64,000 nucleotides of DNA from Theristus sp. LFF4_11 (lineage: Eukaryota > Nematoda > Chromadorea > Monhysterida > Xyalidae), in the NCBI GenBank assembly GCA_030248135.1, contig JASANC010002375.1:62001-126000 (forward strand), given 5' to 3'. The position numbers and the translations under genes were made by a program. The notes beneath the pieces are model-generated. The model made no database searches and had not been told where the DNA came from. It was given only the letters and a program-made list of their open reading frames with translations. The first letter of the stretch is position 1; the number at the start of each line of letters is the position of its first letter. Below are positions 53,101 to 64,000 of this stretch, piece by piece.

Positions 53101-56100
53101 CAACGGTTTAGTTGTTGATTTGCTGTTCAGGATTTTTATTGGAGTTTCGTGTGATCTGCGAAACAAAATTGAATGTAAATGAAATAACTGGTTTTCCTTG
53201 TGCATATGCCTGACACTTACAGTGTGTCGAATAAAATCAATCAATCAATCAAAATATTGTTTGCAATAACAAAAAAATCTGTTTTTTCAGCAGGCAAGGC
53301 GCATCGAGATTTTGCGAGAAGCGGAGCGACTGACGTTCGTGCTCGGACTGGAGAATCGTGTAAATTATAAATTTGTGTTTTATTGATTGGAAATTCAAAA
53401 AAAAAACTTCAATTTGAAAACCTAAGCAGTCAGGGAACTTGTCATGCTAAGGCACATTTTTTGCACTTTGCAAAAGGATTTGCACTTTGATTGGACACAT
53501 CAATTTTCATGCAGCCAATCAATGCGCGCGTTTTGAATGGTGGGGACGATTTGTTGGCGCATGTTGTTCCTACATGATGTTTCGAATTTCTGAAAATTCC
53601 AAGTTCGCAAATTGCAACTGAAATCTTTTCATTCACAGTTCAAAGCGAGCGATGGCTACGTGTCGAAGTTTCTGACTCGCCACGGGCTTGGCGGCAAGAA
53701 TCCGACTGGCAAACGAGGACCGTTACCGGTGGGCAGGGTCGAACAATCAAAACGTTTGTGGTGATCTGGTTTTATTGGTTTTGGCGGGCTGTTGGTTTTG
53801 GTCGTTTTTTGTCGTAAACTATTTGAGAGAGACAAATTTGTGTTTGAATTTGCAACCGAACACGATTTTGGCTGGTGAAAAAGAATTTGATGAGCTGATT
53901 GGTGCCACCGGTTAGAGGAAACCAATCAGCGCGCTGCGGCGAGAGCGAGACGAAACAATGCACCGTCATTGCTGATGGAGCAAACAAAAAATGTTTGGTC
54001 CAGTGAGTTGAATCGAATTTTTTTGTCGAGTTACACTTCAAGTACCGATGGAGTTGCGATTTATTGGACTGGATAACAACCGAGATTATAATCGCCCATC
54101 ATCAACTTTACTTCCGTACATTTCATTTCGCGAATAGCAGGAAACTCCGATAAAACAATGCGAACAGCGTGTATGGTACGTTGGCCCATAACGGTTCAGA
54201 ATCTTGTTCAGTGTTTTTCCAAACGTGCAATTCTGAAATTCCAGCTTTCTCGTTCAAGTGCGCGTCAGCCGCGATTGTCGAAGCGGATCAAACGATCGAA
54301 ACAGCATTGGCACGACTGACAGAAATTGGTAATTTTCGCAAAAGTTTATTTTTTCGTTTGATGATTTTATTCAATGCAAAAGCTGACTGACAAACAGTGA
54401 ACCTATAACTTGGTGTGACATTTGCACATGATCACAATCGATCATGCAATAGGTCATCAGCTGATTGACTGCTTCATTGGGTTCACTGATTAGTCCAGCC
54501 TACTCGAAACAGCGAATCAGCATGCCGCATTCAAATGCCAAAATTTCCATAATTGTATTCGTTTAAGTTCACGGAACTGGCGTTGATTGTGTCGGTCGCT
54601 AGTTCCGGTCGGCTCGTTGTTTTCAAAATTGTGGTCCTCTTCATATATCCAGTAGTCGCTGAATTTTGCTCGAAACGTTTTTGTTATCCAGAACAACAAT
54701 CGACCGTGCAGCAGAAGAAGAACGCGTTCACTCCGGCGCAGTTGCTCGATCAAATCAAGGATCTCGGACTGCAGCATCCGCTCGTCAGCAACGACGTCGA
54801 AACGGCTGCAGCAACCGACGGGGCTGGCGCCGCTTTGCAGTCACCCACTGAAGGTGGCCCGAAAGATGCGGACATTGGAAGCGCTCCAATCGAACATTCG
54901 AATTGGTCTGAAGAAGGCACCCATGAAGCTGACATCGGATTGAGAACGCCGGAAATCTCACCTGCGAATCGTGTTCCCGAAACGACGATGCGATCTGAAA
55001 ATTCAACACCACCGACTTTGATCGAAGCTGACCAGGAGTCGTTTGTTCCGTTTGACCGAGACGTGGTGTTGCCGAAACCAAAAGTGCTGAAAATCGAGTC
55101 TACCAATTCGGAAGCGAATGGCACGGGTTCGGGTTTGGTTTGTCTGCTTTTTTGAGTGAGAGTTATTTGGTTTCGCATGCAAGCAGCTGATAGGTTGCAT
55201 TTGAATCGGCTGTATGGCTGATTGTGTGTGATCTGTTTTTTATGCTGCCAATCAGTTCTGGAATCAAGTTTTTAGAAAAGAGGGCAGAATTGAAACAAAA
55301 TTGGGAAAGAGTGATTGCCATGCGAAAATTTGTTTTGTTTTGAGGTGCACTTGTTTTCACACGCGTCTTGCACAATTTTAGTTTTAGTTTTAATCTTGCA
55401 CAACCACAAACAAGCTTACTGGCACACGTGCAATGCTGTGAGCTACGCATGGTAGAGCACGTGATTCTGGTGGGTTTGTTTGCTTGTGCACCGCTCGACA
55501 AAAAGAACCGTGTTGAAACCGATGCTCGCTCTTCGAGCGACGCACTTTAAGGTATCTTCAGCTGAAAAACCCTGAAACGAACGGAAAACATTTCAGCCGA
55601 ACCAGCAAACGCGCAACAACAATCGAAACCGACAATCGTGCGCAAGTTCCAAAGCGCCGGCAGAAAGGCGAAAACGCGCGCGCTACGAACGATCAAGCAC
55701 ATCAGTGATCATCTGCAGCGCGACGACGACGCCGGCGATCAGCAGCATCAAGAGCGGCCGGATGATGATGATGAGATCGTTGATGAGCTGTTGATGGAGT
55801 TGTCCGAAGAGTTGGACGACGCCGAGAGGGCACTGGCGACGGCAGTGGCAGGCACTGAAAGTGCACCATCGAAGAAAACGCTCAGAAAGTCACCGGCGAA
55901 ATCGCCACCGGTGAATAATACCGCAACCATCCGAGCTGCTGCTTGCTCGCATCCATTCCGACGGAAACGCGGCCGCCCAAGAAAACCGAAATCATCACCG
56001 CAGATCGATTCCGATGTGACGGAGCATTCGTTTGCTGTCAACGAACCAGAAGGCAGAGACGAGGAGTTCCGCTGCGAGCTGTTCGATCCGCAGCCGAATG

Positions 56101-57104
56101 ATTTCTTGAACAGTGAATTCGGTCGGGCAACCCTGCAACATGCACCCCTTGAAATTCCCATCTTGGGGGGCAACAACAAAACCAGCCGTGCGTTGGAACG
56201 CCTACAAGCGGCCTTGCTACGTCAGCAATTGAAGAACGAACAACAACAAAACGCACTGCTCGCAGAGCAACGCGCGCTGGTCGCTGAGAAACGCGAGACG
56301 AATCGGCGGATATCGTCGTATTATTCGAGACGGCTGCGCGAGCTTGATGAGCCGGAGCGTGACACGACAGAAAGTCGCCCGGAATGCTCAAGGCCGCCAG
56401 GAACTGTGAGAGAGTGCCCGGTGCAGGTGAGCGGGTCATCATCAAAGGTGGCGGTGGTACCCCTCCAGGAGGGTACCCATGGACGTCAGTGCCGTGACAG
56501 GACCGGTGCTGCCACGTTGAGCTCCACGATTCGAATGCCACTTGGCTCGGTGGCAAGAACACCGAAAACGGAGCTACCGGATTGCACGTACGACGCCGAG
56601 AGTCGCAGCGATGCGATTGGTGGGTTTCGGTTTGGCACTTTTTCTTGTGCATGATTGGATGTGGTTTGTTTGGATTGAAAGCGCTGATAATGATGTACAG
56701 TGAACATACTGGAGTGAGTTGTTTATTGAGACGACATCACTGGTTGATTGACTGGTATCAAATTGATGGGTCTGTTTTTCGCCGATTTGATAATTCAGAA
56801 AATGGCCAAATTTTCAAGCGCATCAAATCAACAGTGGCGCTTTTTGCCCATTTCAAAAATACCCAATATTTCAGACCCCAGTTGCAACGAATCAGCGTTT
56901 GTCCGCACCAGTCGACTGCGACCAATACCAACTCAGGCGGTTCCCACACGTCACAACAATGACGTCATCATTGGGGCTGTGAGACCGTTGACAATGGAGC
57001 ATTTGGTGCGACAAATTTCACCGTCGCCATCAATGTTTAGGGCGCCAAATTCAAATCAGCCATTCAGTGGTCCCGGAATTAGGTTGCAATTTCGTCCATT
57101 GTGA
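50112..57104 (+). CDS. Large multi-HTH (Brinker/CENP-B type) AT-hook coiled-coil protein
   Basis: Twelve exons: 50112-50639, 50861-50938, 51095-51209, 51518-51618, 51996-52157, 52674-52817, 53291-53359, 53639-53753, 54245-54328, 54692-55126, 55597-56619, 56875-57104; 3084 nt, 1027 aa, all phases compatible. Order: acidic/Gln region with VGIESN; a first HTH half (QFKRRVMNYRKKHSWKETLR, HFGL) whose expected W-containing second half is not evident; a full HTH (FKLAAINDYRETRSLTKTSR, RFGL, then KCLSRWVQQEHLL); a CENP-B/Tc5-type second HTH (FPQMDRRLLEYMQRN ... FKASDGYVSKFLTRHGL); a Thr/Ser/Glu region; an AT hook (RRKRGRPRKPKS); a family-like coil (ERLQAALLRQQLKNEQQQ). No DDE catalytic domain, so it looks domesticated. 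Exons 8-9 junction is the least certain. Confidence 0.65.
51331..51391. repeat. CATTCATGAAG palindromic MITE, minimal copy
   Basis: CATTCATGAAGCAGTATGTA mirrored by AATACTACTTCATGAATG, in an intron of the 50-kb gene. About 60 bp, essentially a perfect hairpin. Confidence 0.65.
51679..51858. mobile_element. CAGTCGAACTC MITE, complete copy with TA target
   Basis: CAGTCGAACTCTAAATGATA at the left and TATAATTTAGAGTTCGACTG at the right, bounded by TA on both sides; inverted repeats continue about 60 bp (AATCAGCTGATTGGTTG). TA target and CAGT ends fit a Tc1/mariner-type MITE. Located in intron 4 of the 50-kb gene. Confidence 0.75.
52466..52643. repeat. GGTTCTGCGACTCA MITE, copy 3, degenerate left end
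   Basis: The right end GCATTGAGTAGCAGAACC is clear; the left end is eroded to GAGACTTAAGTCGCGCATAG. The internal TTGAATTGCCA segment is shared with copy 1. It ends 30 bases before an exon of the 50-kb gene. Confidence 0.5.
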
Positions 57105-57678
57105 TCTGTGAATCTTTGTGGAGATAAAAATTCTTTTCGGTTTCTACTTTTGTTGAATTTTCATTTTAATACAGTTTGTTTTGTTGCTGAATAATCTGTG
57201 TTTGCTCCATTCTTGAAAAGAATTTTGCTTTTCGGTTTTTGTGATGCTGAGCATATTACTTATTACTGTGTGCGTGTTTGCCATACTCTGATTTGAGTTC
57301 TGCATGATCTGAGCAATAAAAAACAAAACAAGCAGAACGTTTTTTCTTTGCTTTTTCATTTCAGTGTGATCAAAACACATTGCAACAAACGCAACTATTT
57401 ATTCAGGAACGTTAGGCGCTCTGTGCTTCACCCAAAACAACACTCGTCTGCTGTACAGACAAGTGCAGCATACATACGCTTGTACACTGGATGTTTCACC
57501 ATACGCGTGTACATGTGTGTGTCTGAATACTGTTACACACCTTATTCACTACTGCTACAATAGTGCTCCACTTTTATCTGCATGTATTTTGCAAAAACAT
57601 TTCGACAATTCAAACTTGTACGAAAAGTCATCAATTCCAGTTTAGATTTGCTGTGATTGATAAAAAAAACCAACAAAT

Positions 57679-60038
57679 ATGGACCCGGCCGAATACGACG
57701 AAATCGTCGCGTACCTCAGCAGCGCCGACGAGTGTCTCCAGCGGCGGCGCTATCCGCACTGGGCGAACGATCGTACGACGCGACGCAACTTTCGGTCGCG
57801 TTGCGAGCCGTACGCACTCGACCGGGACGGCCGACTGTGCACGGTGCAGCGGCGACGCCTGAAGGAGGACGGCACCGACGAGAAGGTGCGCGGCAAGTTT
57901 CGCGTCGTGAAGGCGGCCGAAAAGAGCGACGTGATCGCCAGCGTACACAACAACGGACACGCCGGCTGGCGCAGAACGCTCGAAACGATCGGCCAACGGT
58001 ACTTCTGGCGAAATATGACCGCCGACGTGCGCGAATTCGTGCTGGCCTGCGAGCGATGTCGGCTCGACTCGCTGCTGGTGCACCCGTCCACATCGCGTCT
58101 GCGGCCGAATGGCGAGCGAGCGCTTGGCCGACGCGGCAGTGTGTCGGTTGGATGGATTGGTTTGGTTGCATTTTCAAGGTGTACAAGTGTATGCACAGGT
58201 GTACAGAACAATGTTGGCGCGTGCATTGTGGTGCAGCTGTGTGTCAGCGGGCATGCTGTGTCACCTGTCCGGAGTTTGCGTCTCGTAAAATAAGATGAAA
58301 TGAAACTTCAAGTGTCACTTGTATATTGCACATTGAAGTGTGTGATGCAATTAGTACTAGAATCGTCTGTACTTCGATCTTCGACAGCTCATGAGCCGAA
58401 AAACGAGCACACATCAACGTTTATAGCCAAGACTGTCGTCGGACGACCCAAACAACGGTCGCAGACCGCCGACCAAATGGACGTCGGAGCAGAAGATGTT
58501 TTTGGCGAGCTTGATCGAGCCGCGTCGAGACGTGATCCATGGCAGGCGATATCACAGCAATCGCATGAAAAAGCAACGCGCATGGTCCGAGATTTACCGG
58601 CAGTTCACTGCGGTTTACCCTGGTTTGTTTTATGCTGCGATTTTATGCGCACGCAGTCGTCTGTGCACGCATTGGCTGTGGAGGCGCTGCATGCAATCAC
58701 GTGATCGTCAGCCAACCAATCAGCTGATCGCCTAGAGTTCCAACTGGTGGTTGTCCGGGTCTCTAGCTTCGAGAGAACGTCTGAAACTGATTTCAGTGTT
58801 GTCCTAAACCCACTAATTTGCGTTTTTTCAACGAGAAATGGAACCAGCATTGTTTGTGCAGAAATCGCCGCCGACGTCAGCTACCTGCGACATATGTGGT
58901 ACAGTTTCACCATGGCCGCGAAAACGAAAAAAATAACGGTGGTACGTTGATTGTGGACATTACAAAACGATCAATGGTTGCCTTTCGCATCGCAGTTTCC
59001 GTGTGAACAAAAGTGCCACCCGCTTGCGCGCCTGAGAGTCCGGAGTTCTCCGATTCAAACTTTTTTCATCCATCTTCTCAGGAAACCGACGGCGCCGAGA
59101 TTGAGCCGTGGGCGGAGTGCGTCTATCGGGTGTGGGCGACGGCGAAACGAAACAAAACCGCATCGATGGTCCGTGGCCAAAGTGACAATGGTTCGCTCGG
59201 CAGTGGGGCACTTTTTGAGGTTTTCGACTCCCTCCGCCCGTCTTTGAAACTTGGAGAAAGGTGTCAAGCTTTGGTGGGCTTGGAGTTAATCTGAAATCAG
59301 ACAACATTCACGCAATTCTATTGATTGTATGGTCCAAATTGAATTGCACACGTCAAACTGACGAAAGTTTTGGATTTGGTTTGAGATGCATACAGTGAAA
59401 AAAAAATAAATTTTAACATGATATGCAAACATTAATTGTTCTCCATCATGGAATGACATGAGTGCAATCGTTTTTTAGGAAATCAGTGAATCACAACAAA
59501 TGTTGTACTCGACCGTATTCTTCAGAGTCGCTCAGTCGTCCGCCAAGCGCAGCGAGCAATTCGATCACTGTGAATGAAATTGCGAGCTATTTTTCAGTTG
59601 AGCCCGATTACGAACGGGCGGAAATTGACGACCAACAAGAACAGTCGAATGCAGCGGTATTCGCGGAATCCGTTGTCAATTTTGGTTTGTTTGTTTGGTT
59701 TTGATGTGCCTGTCGGTTATCAGGTCAATTTAAGCAACTTGAATAACATTTGACAAAATTATTGAAATTATTTAAAGTAGTGTAGCCTGAAATGTAGTAT
59801 CTATCAGGTGTTTTTGGGGTTGTTTTGTCAATTCATTAGTTTCCTTGTGTTGCTTTCAGTTACCGATATTTTCCGCCATGACAAAATTATCAGAATTTTA
59901 TTGACAAATCAAACTTATTCATCGATCCGTTACCAAATAGTTACGCAACAGTATTTTCAGCAAATCTTTCCGAATAATCACATAGACGAGTTCAAAACAA
60001 TAATAAACTGCTCACCTTTACAGACAATGAGCAGTTGA
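57679..60038 (+). CDS. Integrase-type H2C2 zinc finger + Myb/SANT-like protein
   Basis: Exons 57679-58140, 58427-58622, 58862-58938, 59082-59168, 59528-59684 and 59860-60038; 1158 nt, 385 aa, phases consistent. Exon 1 holds VIASVHNNGHAGWRRTLETI, then GQRYFWRNMTADVREFVLAC and ERC: H-x3-H...C-x2-C, the zinc-binding domain that precedes the catalytic core in gypsy/Ginger integrases. No DDE core follows. Exon 2 holds KWTSEQKMFLASLIEPRRDV, IHGRRYH and KKQRAWSEIYRQF, and exon 3 SYLRHMWYSFTMAAKTKK, together a Myb/SANT-like DNA-binding fold of the MSANTD type. The rest is acidic and unrecognised. Probably a domesticated integrase fragment fused to a DNA-binding domain. The acceptor at 59,527 (CAGAG) is less certain. 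Confidence 0.65.
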
Positions 60039-60104
60039 TCCATTCGAATGTTGCATCAACGTCAAACATTGCTGTTGAACATCTCGGGAAGGCAAAAGTG
60101 GGGC

Positions 60105-60372
60105 TGGTGGGGGGGGGGAAAAATGGTGTATGATAGAAATGGTTATTGTTACTTGAAAAACTCGTGTTTTTTATCCGCTTTTTGGGTTTTTTATTTAAGA
60201 AAAGTGGGGTGGTTTTTTGTTTGGTGTTGTTTTTGTGTGCGCGTTGGGGGGGAGGAAAAAAGAGAGATTTGTTTTGGGTTTTTTGGGGGGGGGGGGGGGG
60301 GGGGGGGTGGGGAAAAAAGGGGAAAAAAAAAAAAAAAAAAATTTTTGGGGGGGGGGGAGAAAAGGGGGGGGT

Positions 60373-60422
<50 letters not shown>

Positions 60423-60487
60423 GGGGGGTTATTTAAAATAATGGTTGGAGGTATTTGTATTTATTAAATTTATTATGGGGGGGGTAT
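60105..60487 (+). other. Poly-G low-complexity tract, possible assembly artefact
   Basis: Long G homopolymers with short A and T runs, including over 50 nearly consecutive G at about 60,369-60,420. Glycine-rich frames here are not genes. The last coding exon of ERMP1 should lie in or beyond this area and is not found, so real sequence may be missing. Confidence 0.6.
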
Positions 60488-60672
60488 ACCGTATAAAATC
60501 TACGCCTCACACATCAACCTAGTAAACCAGCAATCGCAAAAGATCAATCCAAGCACATATATCACAGAAGCAATAAAAAAGTAACAATTAAAAGATCAAT
60601 CCACAAGCACGCCACATAGAAGCAAAAAACGTAACAATGAAAAACCCAGTAATGACAAAAAACGCCACCAAC

Positions 60673-63600
60673 TTGCTGCAACTGAAGCCAGAATCGCCAC
60701 GTGGTGGGCGTCATCGCGGAGCTGATGAACGCGAAATAGGTGTGGTTGAGACGGCGGCCCCGAATCAGTGACGATGTGAACGACCAACGATGCAGACGCC
60801 AGCCGTTGATTGGCGTCATGTGCAGCGACTGGTGGTCGTTGCCTGGAGATGAAGAACGTGATCAGTGCCTGACGGACCTAGGAAGCCGCGAACCTACAGT
60901 ATGAATCAACTTACAAGCCACTCAGCTACTCAATTAGCTTTCAGAAAAAGTGGAGAAACAAAAGTTGATGCGCTACAACGGCGGGAGCTCAACAAGTTGG
61001 TTGGTTGGTAATTCATCGGCAACTTTTCTCATCATAAAATTAGAAAAGCTACATATGTACACTGATTGATTGTATTTACAGTCGTCATGTGACACATTTG
61101 TGGAAAGGCCAACAACGCGAAACAATGATCATGAAAAAGCGCACCAGTTGTCTCAAACGACATATTGACCAGTCCTGGTTGATGTGTGTATTTGTCGGTC
61201 ATTCGCACTTGCAATGGATACGGTAGCTTCGCCGGTGATTGCGATGGTACCGTCAGGCTGGTGCTGCAAAATTTAGAAGCTGCGGTGTTTTTTCTTCGTC
61301 TCAAAAATTTCAGAACTCGTCATGCATGAGTGCCTTTTGCTGAATGATCGATTCCTCTCTTTTGCAGAGCAAAAACTGTTTCTTCATTTGTTTCACAGTA
61401 ATTGGAAATAATTATTTCGCTATTTCAAGTGTAAAACAGATAAATTGGCGTCTCACTCGGCCGGAAATAGCTGACTGGTGGGACCGTAGAATGGCATGTC
61501 ACAGTAATCGTCCGGTGTGTCCGAGCAGTCCGGCACCTGAAAGAAGACTTCACACATCACAATTGGCTGCTGTGTATTTGTACGATCTAATTTGCACATG
61601 GAACTCAAATGCAGACAAATCTGAGAATAAAAAAACATGGACTGTCAAATGTCTACAAAAACAATAAATGTGTTTTTATATGTACTATGATCAATTTTTT
61701 AGGTTCTGCGACGCACTGGAAAAGAAAATAGCTTCGGACTTTACGTGGTGGTTCAAAATAGCCTGACTGACCGCTGCTACATATTTAGGGACTCGAATCA
61801 CTTTTCCAGTTTTGAATTCCCGCTTCATCCATAAAACTACTTGCCTACAGTATCTATGCGCGCATTGAGTCTCGGAACCCAAACAAAAAAATTAATACCA
61901 ACCTGTGCTCCAGACATCATTCCATCATCAGCCAAATCAAAAGTACCGCGGTAGTCCAACGAATTGTACCACAGCAAGTGGTCGGTCAAGACATTTTGAT
62001 CGTCTGGCGAATGAATGTGACGTGTCGAATGCTAAATTGGTTTCAAGTCGGTCAAAAAAATATAGTTCCAGTTTTCTAAAAATTCCATTCCATAATACCA
62101 TTCCTTCATAGATAACGAAAGCCAAATTAACGAAAAACAAATAAACTTCCACTATTTTACGAACCAATAAAATTATCCTCCTCAACCGCGGCATATCAGT
62201 ATCGAACTTGTACGGTTGTCCCAGTCTCGTCGTGAACAGAAGCAACCAAACAATTCCACAGAATGTCACGCCCATACTGAACAACATTGGAACACGACGG
62301 GTCACAAAGAACAGCGAGCCCTGGAAATGCAGCAACACGGCACAGTTTTCGTGACTGTACATTGTTTTACACACAACTTCATGGCAGAATTTTATCAACC
62401 ACGTTAACAAACTCACTCCATAGTTTTGTTTTGAACTAAATTTTACCAAAACTGTAGTAATGGTTTCAGAATGTTCTTTATTCAATTAAACTTCGGAGTT
62501 TTTTCCTTTAAATAAGCAGACCGCTCTCACCGTGAACAAGACAACGCCAAACGCAATCAAAATGGCGACGCCCATTACGAAATACTCGGGATTGACGATT
62601 CCACCGCTTCTGCCCATGGTCGGCACGAATATCTCGTACATCAACAGAACAGCGTAACACCCGAAAATTGCCGCTGGTAGAAGCGCAACAATGTGGCTTA
62701 ACAGCAACAACTGTGGACTCCGACGGTAGTCTGTATGGGAAACGGACTTCGAGTAGAAAGTGGAGTATTCACGGAGATTCACTGTACTCGATAAAGTTGA
62801 ATTGTATTCCCATGCATGTGTGTATACGTACGCAATGGCTGAGTAAACATGGCAGCTTTCTTCAGGGTATAAGGAGCGCGCGAAATTTGAATGAAAAAAA
62901 GACGTTCAAAATTTTTCGTGTTTTTTTAGTATTATTCTGTTCATTCCTTCTCTCTTGCACACACGACTGGGCATTCTTGAAAAAGACAACTCCTAGTCTC
63001 CGACTAATGCCGTCTTGATGGAGAATGCAAGGACTGCCTCATTTATCCGGCCATACTGTGTTCTTTAATCTAGCTTGATCATATACAATGTGTCGCTACA
63101 AATCATCACGATCATTTCCAATATGCAGTCACCACTTTAGTGATGCTGAACTGATAAAATATAGGTATACAAAATAAACTCGAAATCGACCAACGTTCGG
63201 CATCTTTGCCGGTGGCCAGTCGAGAAACGAGCAAATACACGGGAATTCGCGCAAGAAGGCAAGACACTTCCATCATCGGAAAGAACGCCGACGCCAAGCC
63301 AAACCAAGTCAACGCCAGCAGCAACAGCGACATCAGAAACAACGTTATGTCGAAGTTACAACGTTCCAATATGAATGGATCGCGCTGGAGAAATGGAACC
63401 GCAACAATTCCACAATTTCGAGTACATCAAATTATATAATTCAGAAACTGCTTTCAGTTTTATGTTAAATATTTAAATTCTGACACTACTTTTATATCAT
63501 CATACAGATACTAAGCTATCACAGTTCAACCATCTAAACTACCACCAAACATGCCTTTTTCCAGAAACAATTTGCGGCCACGTTCAGCACGGCCAATCCG

Positions 63601-64000
63601 GCCATAAACATCGGGCACACGTAGATCGGCAACAGAAGCCACGGCCGAGCGTACCATACCAATGTTATACCAAGTAAGTCAACCAGCTTCGTCAGAAGCA
63701 TTCCAGTCGCGACCACTGCTGCGAAACTGACGAGCGACAGTAAAAGCAGACCGATGAAAAGCCACAAATCGTAAGAGGCTTCTGAAAACAACAGTTATGT
63801 TGCAACGGACATCATTTGCAAAAACAAAGATAAAAAGCATGTAACGGTGGGGAAAAAACGGTCAACAAACCGTACCTATTGGAACACGGTCTGTGCCAAT
63901 ACGTCTGATATTTGAAGCGAGCAAGTTGCTTAAAATCTTTGCGCTGGCTAAAATCAGCATCAGCACATTTATAGTCTGCCCTAACCGCTGCGAATAGAAG
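60673..64000 (-). CDS. ERMP1: Endoplasmic reticulum metallopeptidase 1, C-terminal half
   Basis: Nine exons read right to left: >64000-63876, 63781-63546, 63384-63195, 62730-62531, 62320-62165, 62031-61903, 61536-61457, 61263-61145, 60842-60673; every junction keeps phase. The order of signatures matches the ERMP1/Fxna family: YSQRLGQTINVLM, a multi-pass membrane region (ITLVWYARPWLLLPIYV; FDITLFLMSLLLLALTW; IVALLPAAIFGCYAVLLMYE), the hallmark PTMGRSGGIVNPEYF, then luminal HSTRHIHSPDDQNV, LLWYNSLDYRG, DYCDMPFYGP, LVNMSFETTG and TYFAFISS...TWRFWLQLQQ. ERMP1 is an M28-family zinc peptidase of the ER membrane; its catalytic domain would lie beyond 64,000. The last 40-60 residues are missing below 60,673. 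A MITE is in the intron at 61,702-61,879. Confidence 0.9.
61702..61879. repeat. GGTTCTGCGACTCA MITE, copy 4
   Basis: GGTTCTGCGACGCACTGG at the left, GCGCGCATTGAGTCTCGGAACC at the right, within an ERMP1 intron. The open frame across it (VVLWMKREFKTGKVIR) is not ERMP1: the flanking exons join in phase without it. Confidence 0.75.

Noticed and set aside
60048..60467. Glycine-rich proteins
   Set aside because: Overlapping frames through G homopolymers; low complexity only.
61691..61882. An extra ERMP1 exon
   Set aside because: The frame coincides with a MITE with inverted GGTTCTGCGAC ends, and flanking ERMP1 exons join in phase without it.

Overview
This is a stretch of eukaryotic nuclear DNA, almost certainly from an invertebrate animal. 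Genes are split into short exons with T-rich introns ending mostly in TTTCAG, starts sit in an A-rich context (aaaATG), and introns and spacers are full of small transposon copies. The right end carries an unmistakable ERMP1 gene, an animal ER-membrane metallopeptidase. The compact genes and intron style would fit a nematode-like genome, but I cannot fix the phylum from sequence alone.

From 1 to about 46 kb the plus strand is a head-to-tail array of one unfamiliar gene family. I count about eleven intact or near-intact members, one truncated at the window edge, and several relics. The standard layout is four exons. E1 carries an NFG-x-A-x-F block and a block like VLxVxSPDGxHxFSYSR. E2 carries Y-x-C-x2-C-K-x3-H and ends PPIPR. 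E3 carries VSxxGYHxxDPHxxPHFC. E4 holds a short AAIESN motif, an acidic run, a basic stretch like RKYFKHNGFAYDSTKR and a charged coiled coil. Intron phases are 2, 2 and 0 wherever introns are present, and predicted exon lengths add up to open frames. E1-E3 resemble a divergent zinc-binding module of the FLYWCH/WRKY-GCM1 type (inference); the family is not one I can name.

A second, interleaved gene type (11.8-17.3, 33.1-35.4, 46.8-47.9 and 50.1-57.1 kb) joins Brinker/CENP-B-like helix-turn-helix exons to the same kind of coiled-coil exon. At 9.8-14 kb both types appear to share one terminal exon, and the Brinker exons are phase-compatible cassettes lying in a phase-0 intron. A 2.2-kb tandem duplication (12.5-18.0 kb) copied one Brinker exon and its terminal exon and placed them behind a copied promoter. 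One duplicate later received a palindromic mariner derivative.

From 50 to 60 kb lie two longer genes built from transposon-type domains: a 12-exon Brinker/CENP-B/AT-hook gene, and a gene joining an integrase-type H2C2 zinc finger to a Myb/SANT-like domain. From 60.7 kb to the end, on the minus strand, is the C-terminal half of ERMP1.

Repeats include seven tRNA-derived SINE copies, at least five MITE families, a 430-bp C/G-run DNA transposon with TA target sites, a 150-bp satellite, a 60-bp coding minisatellite and a poly-G tract that may be an assembly artefact. All exon models are hand-built from splice-site and phase logic and are not confirmed by RNA.
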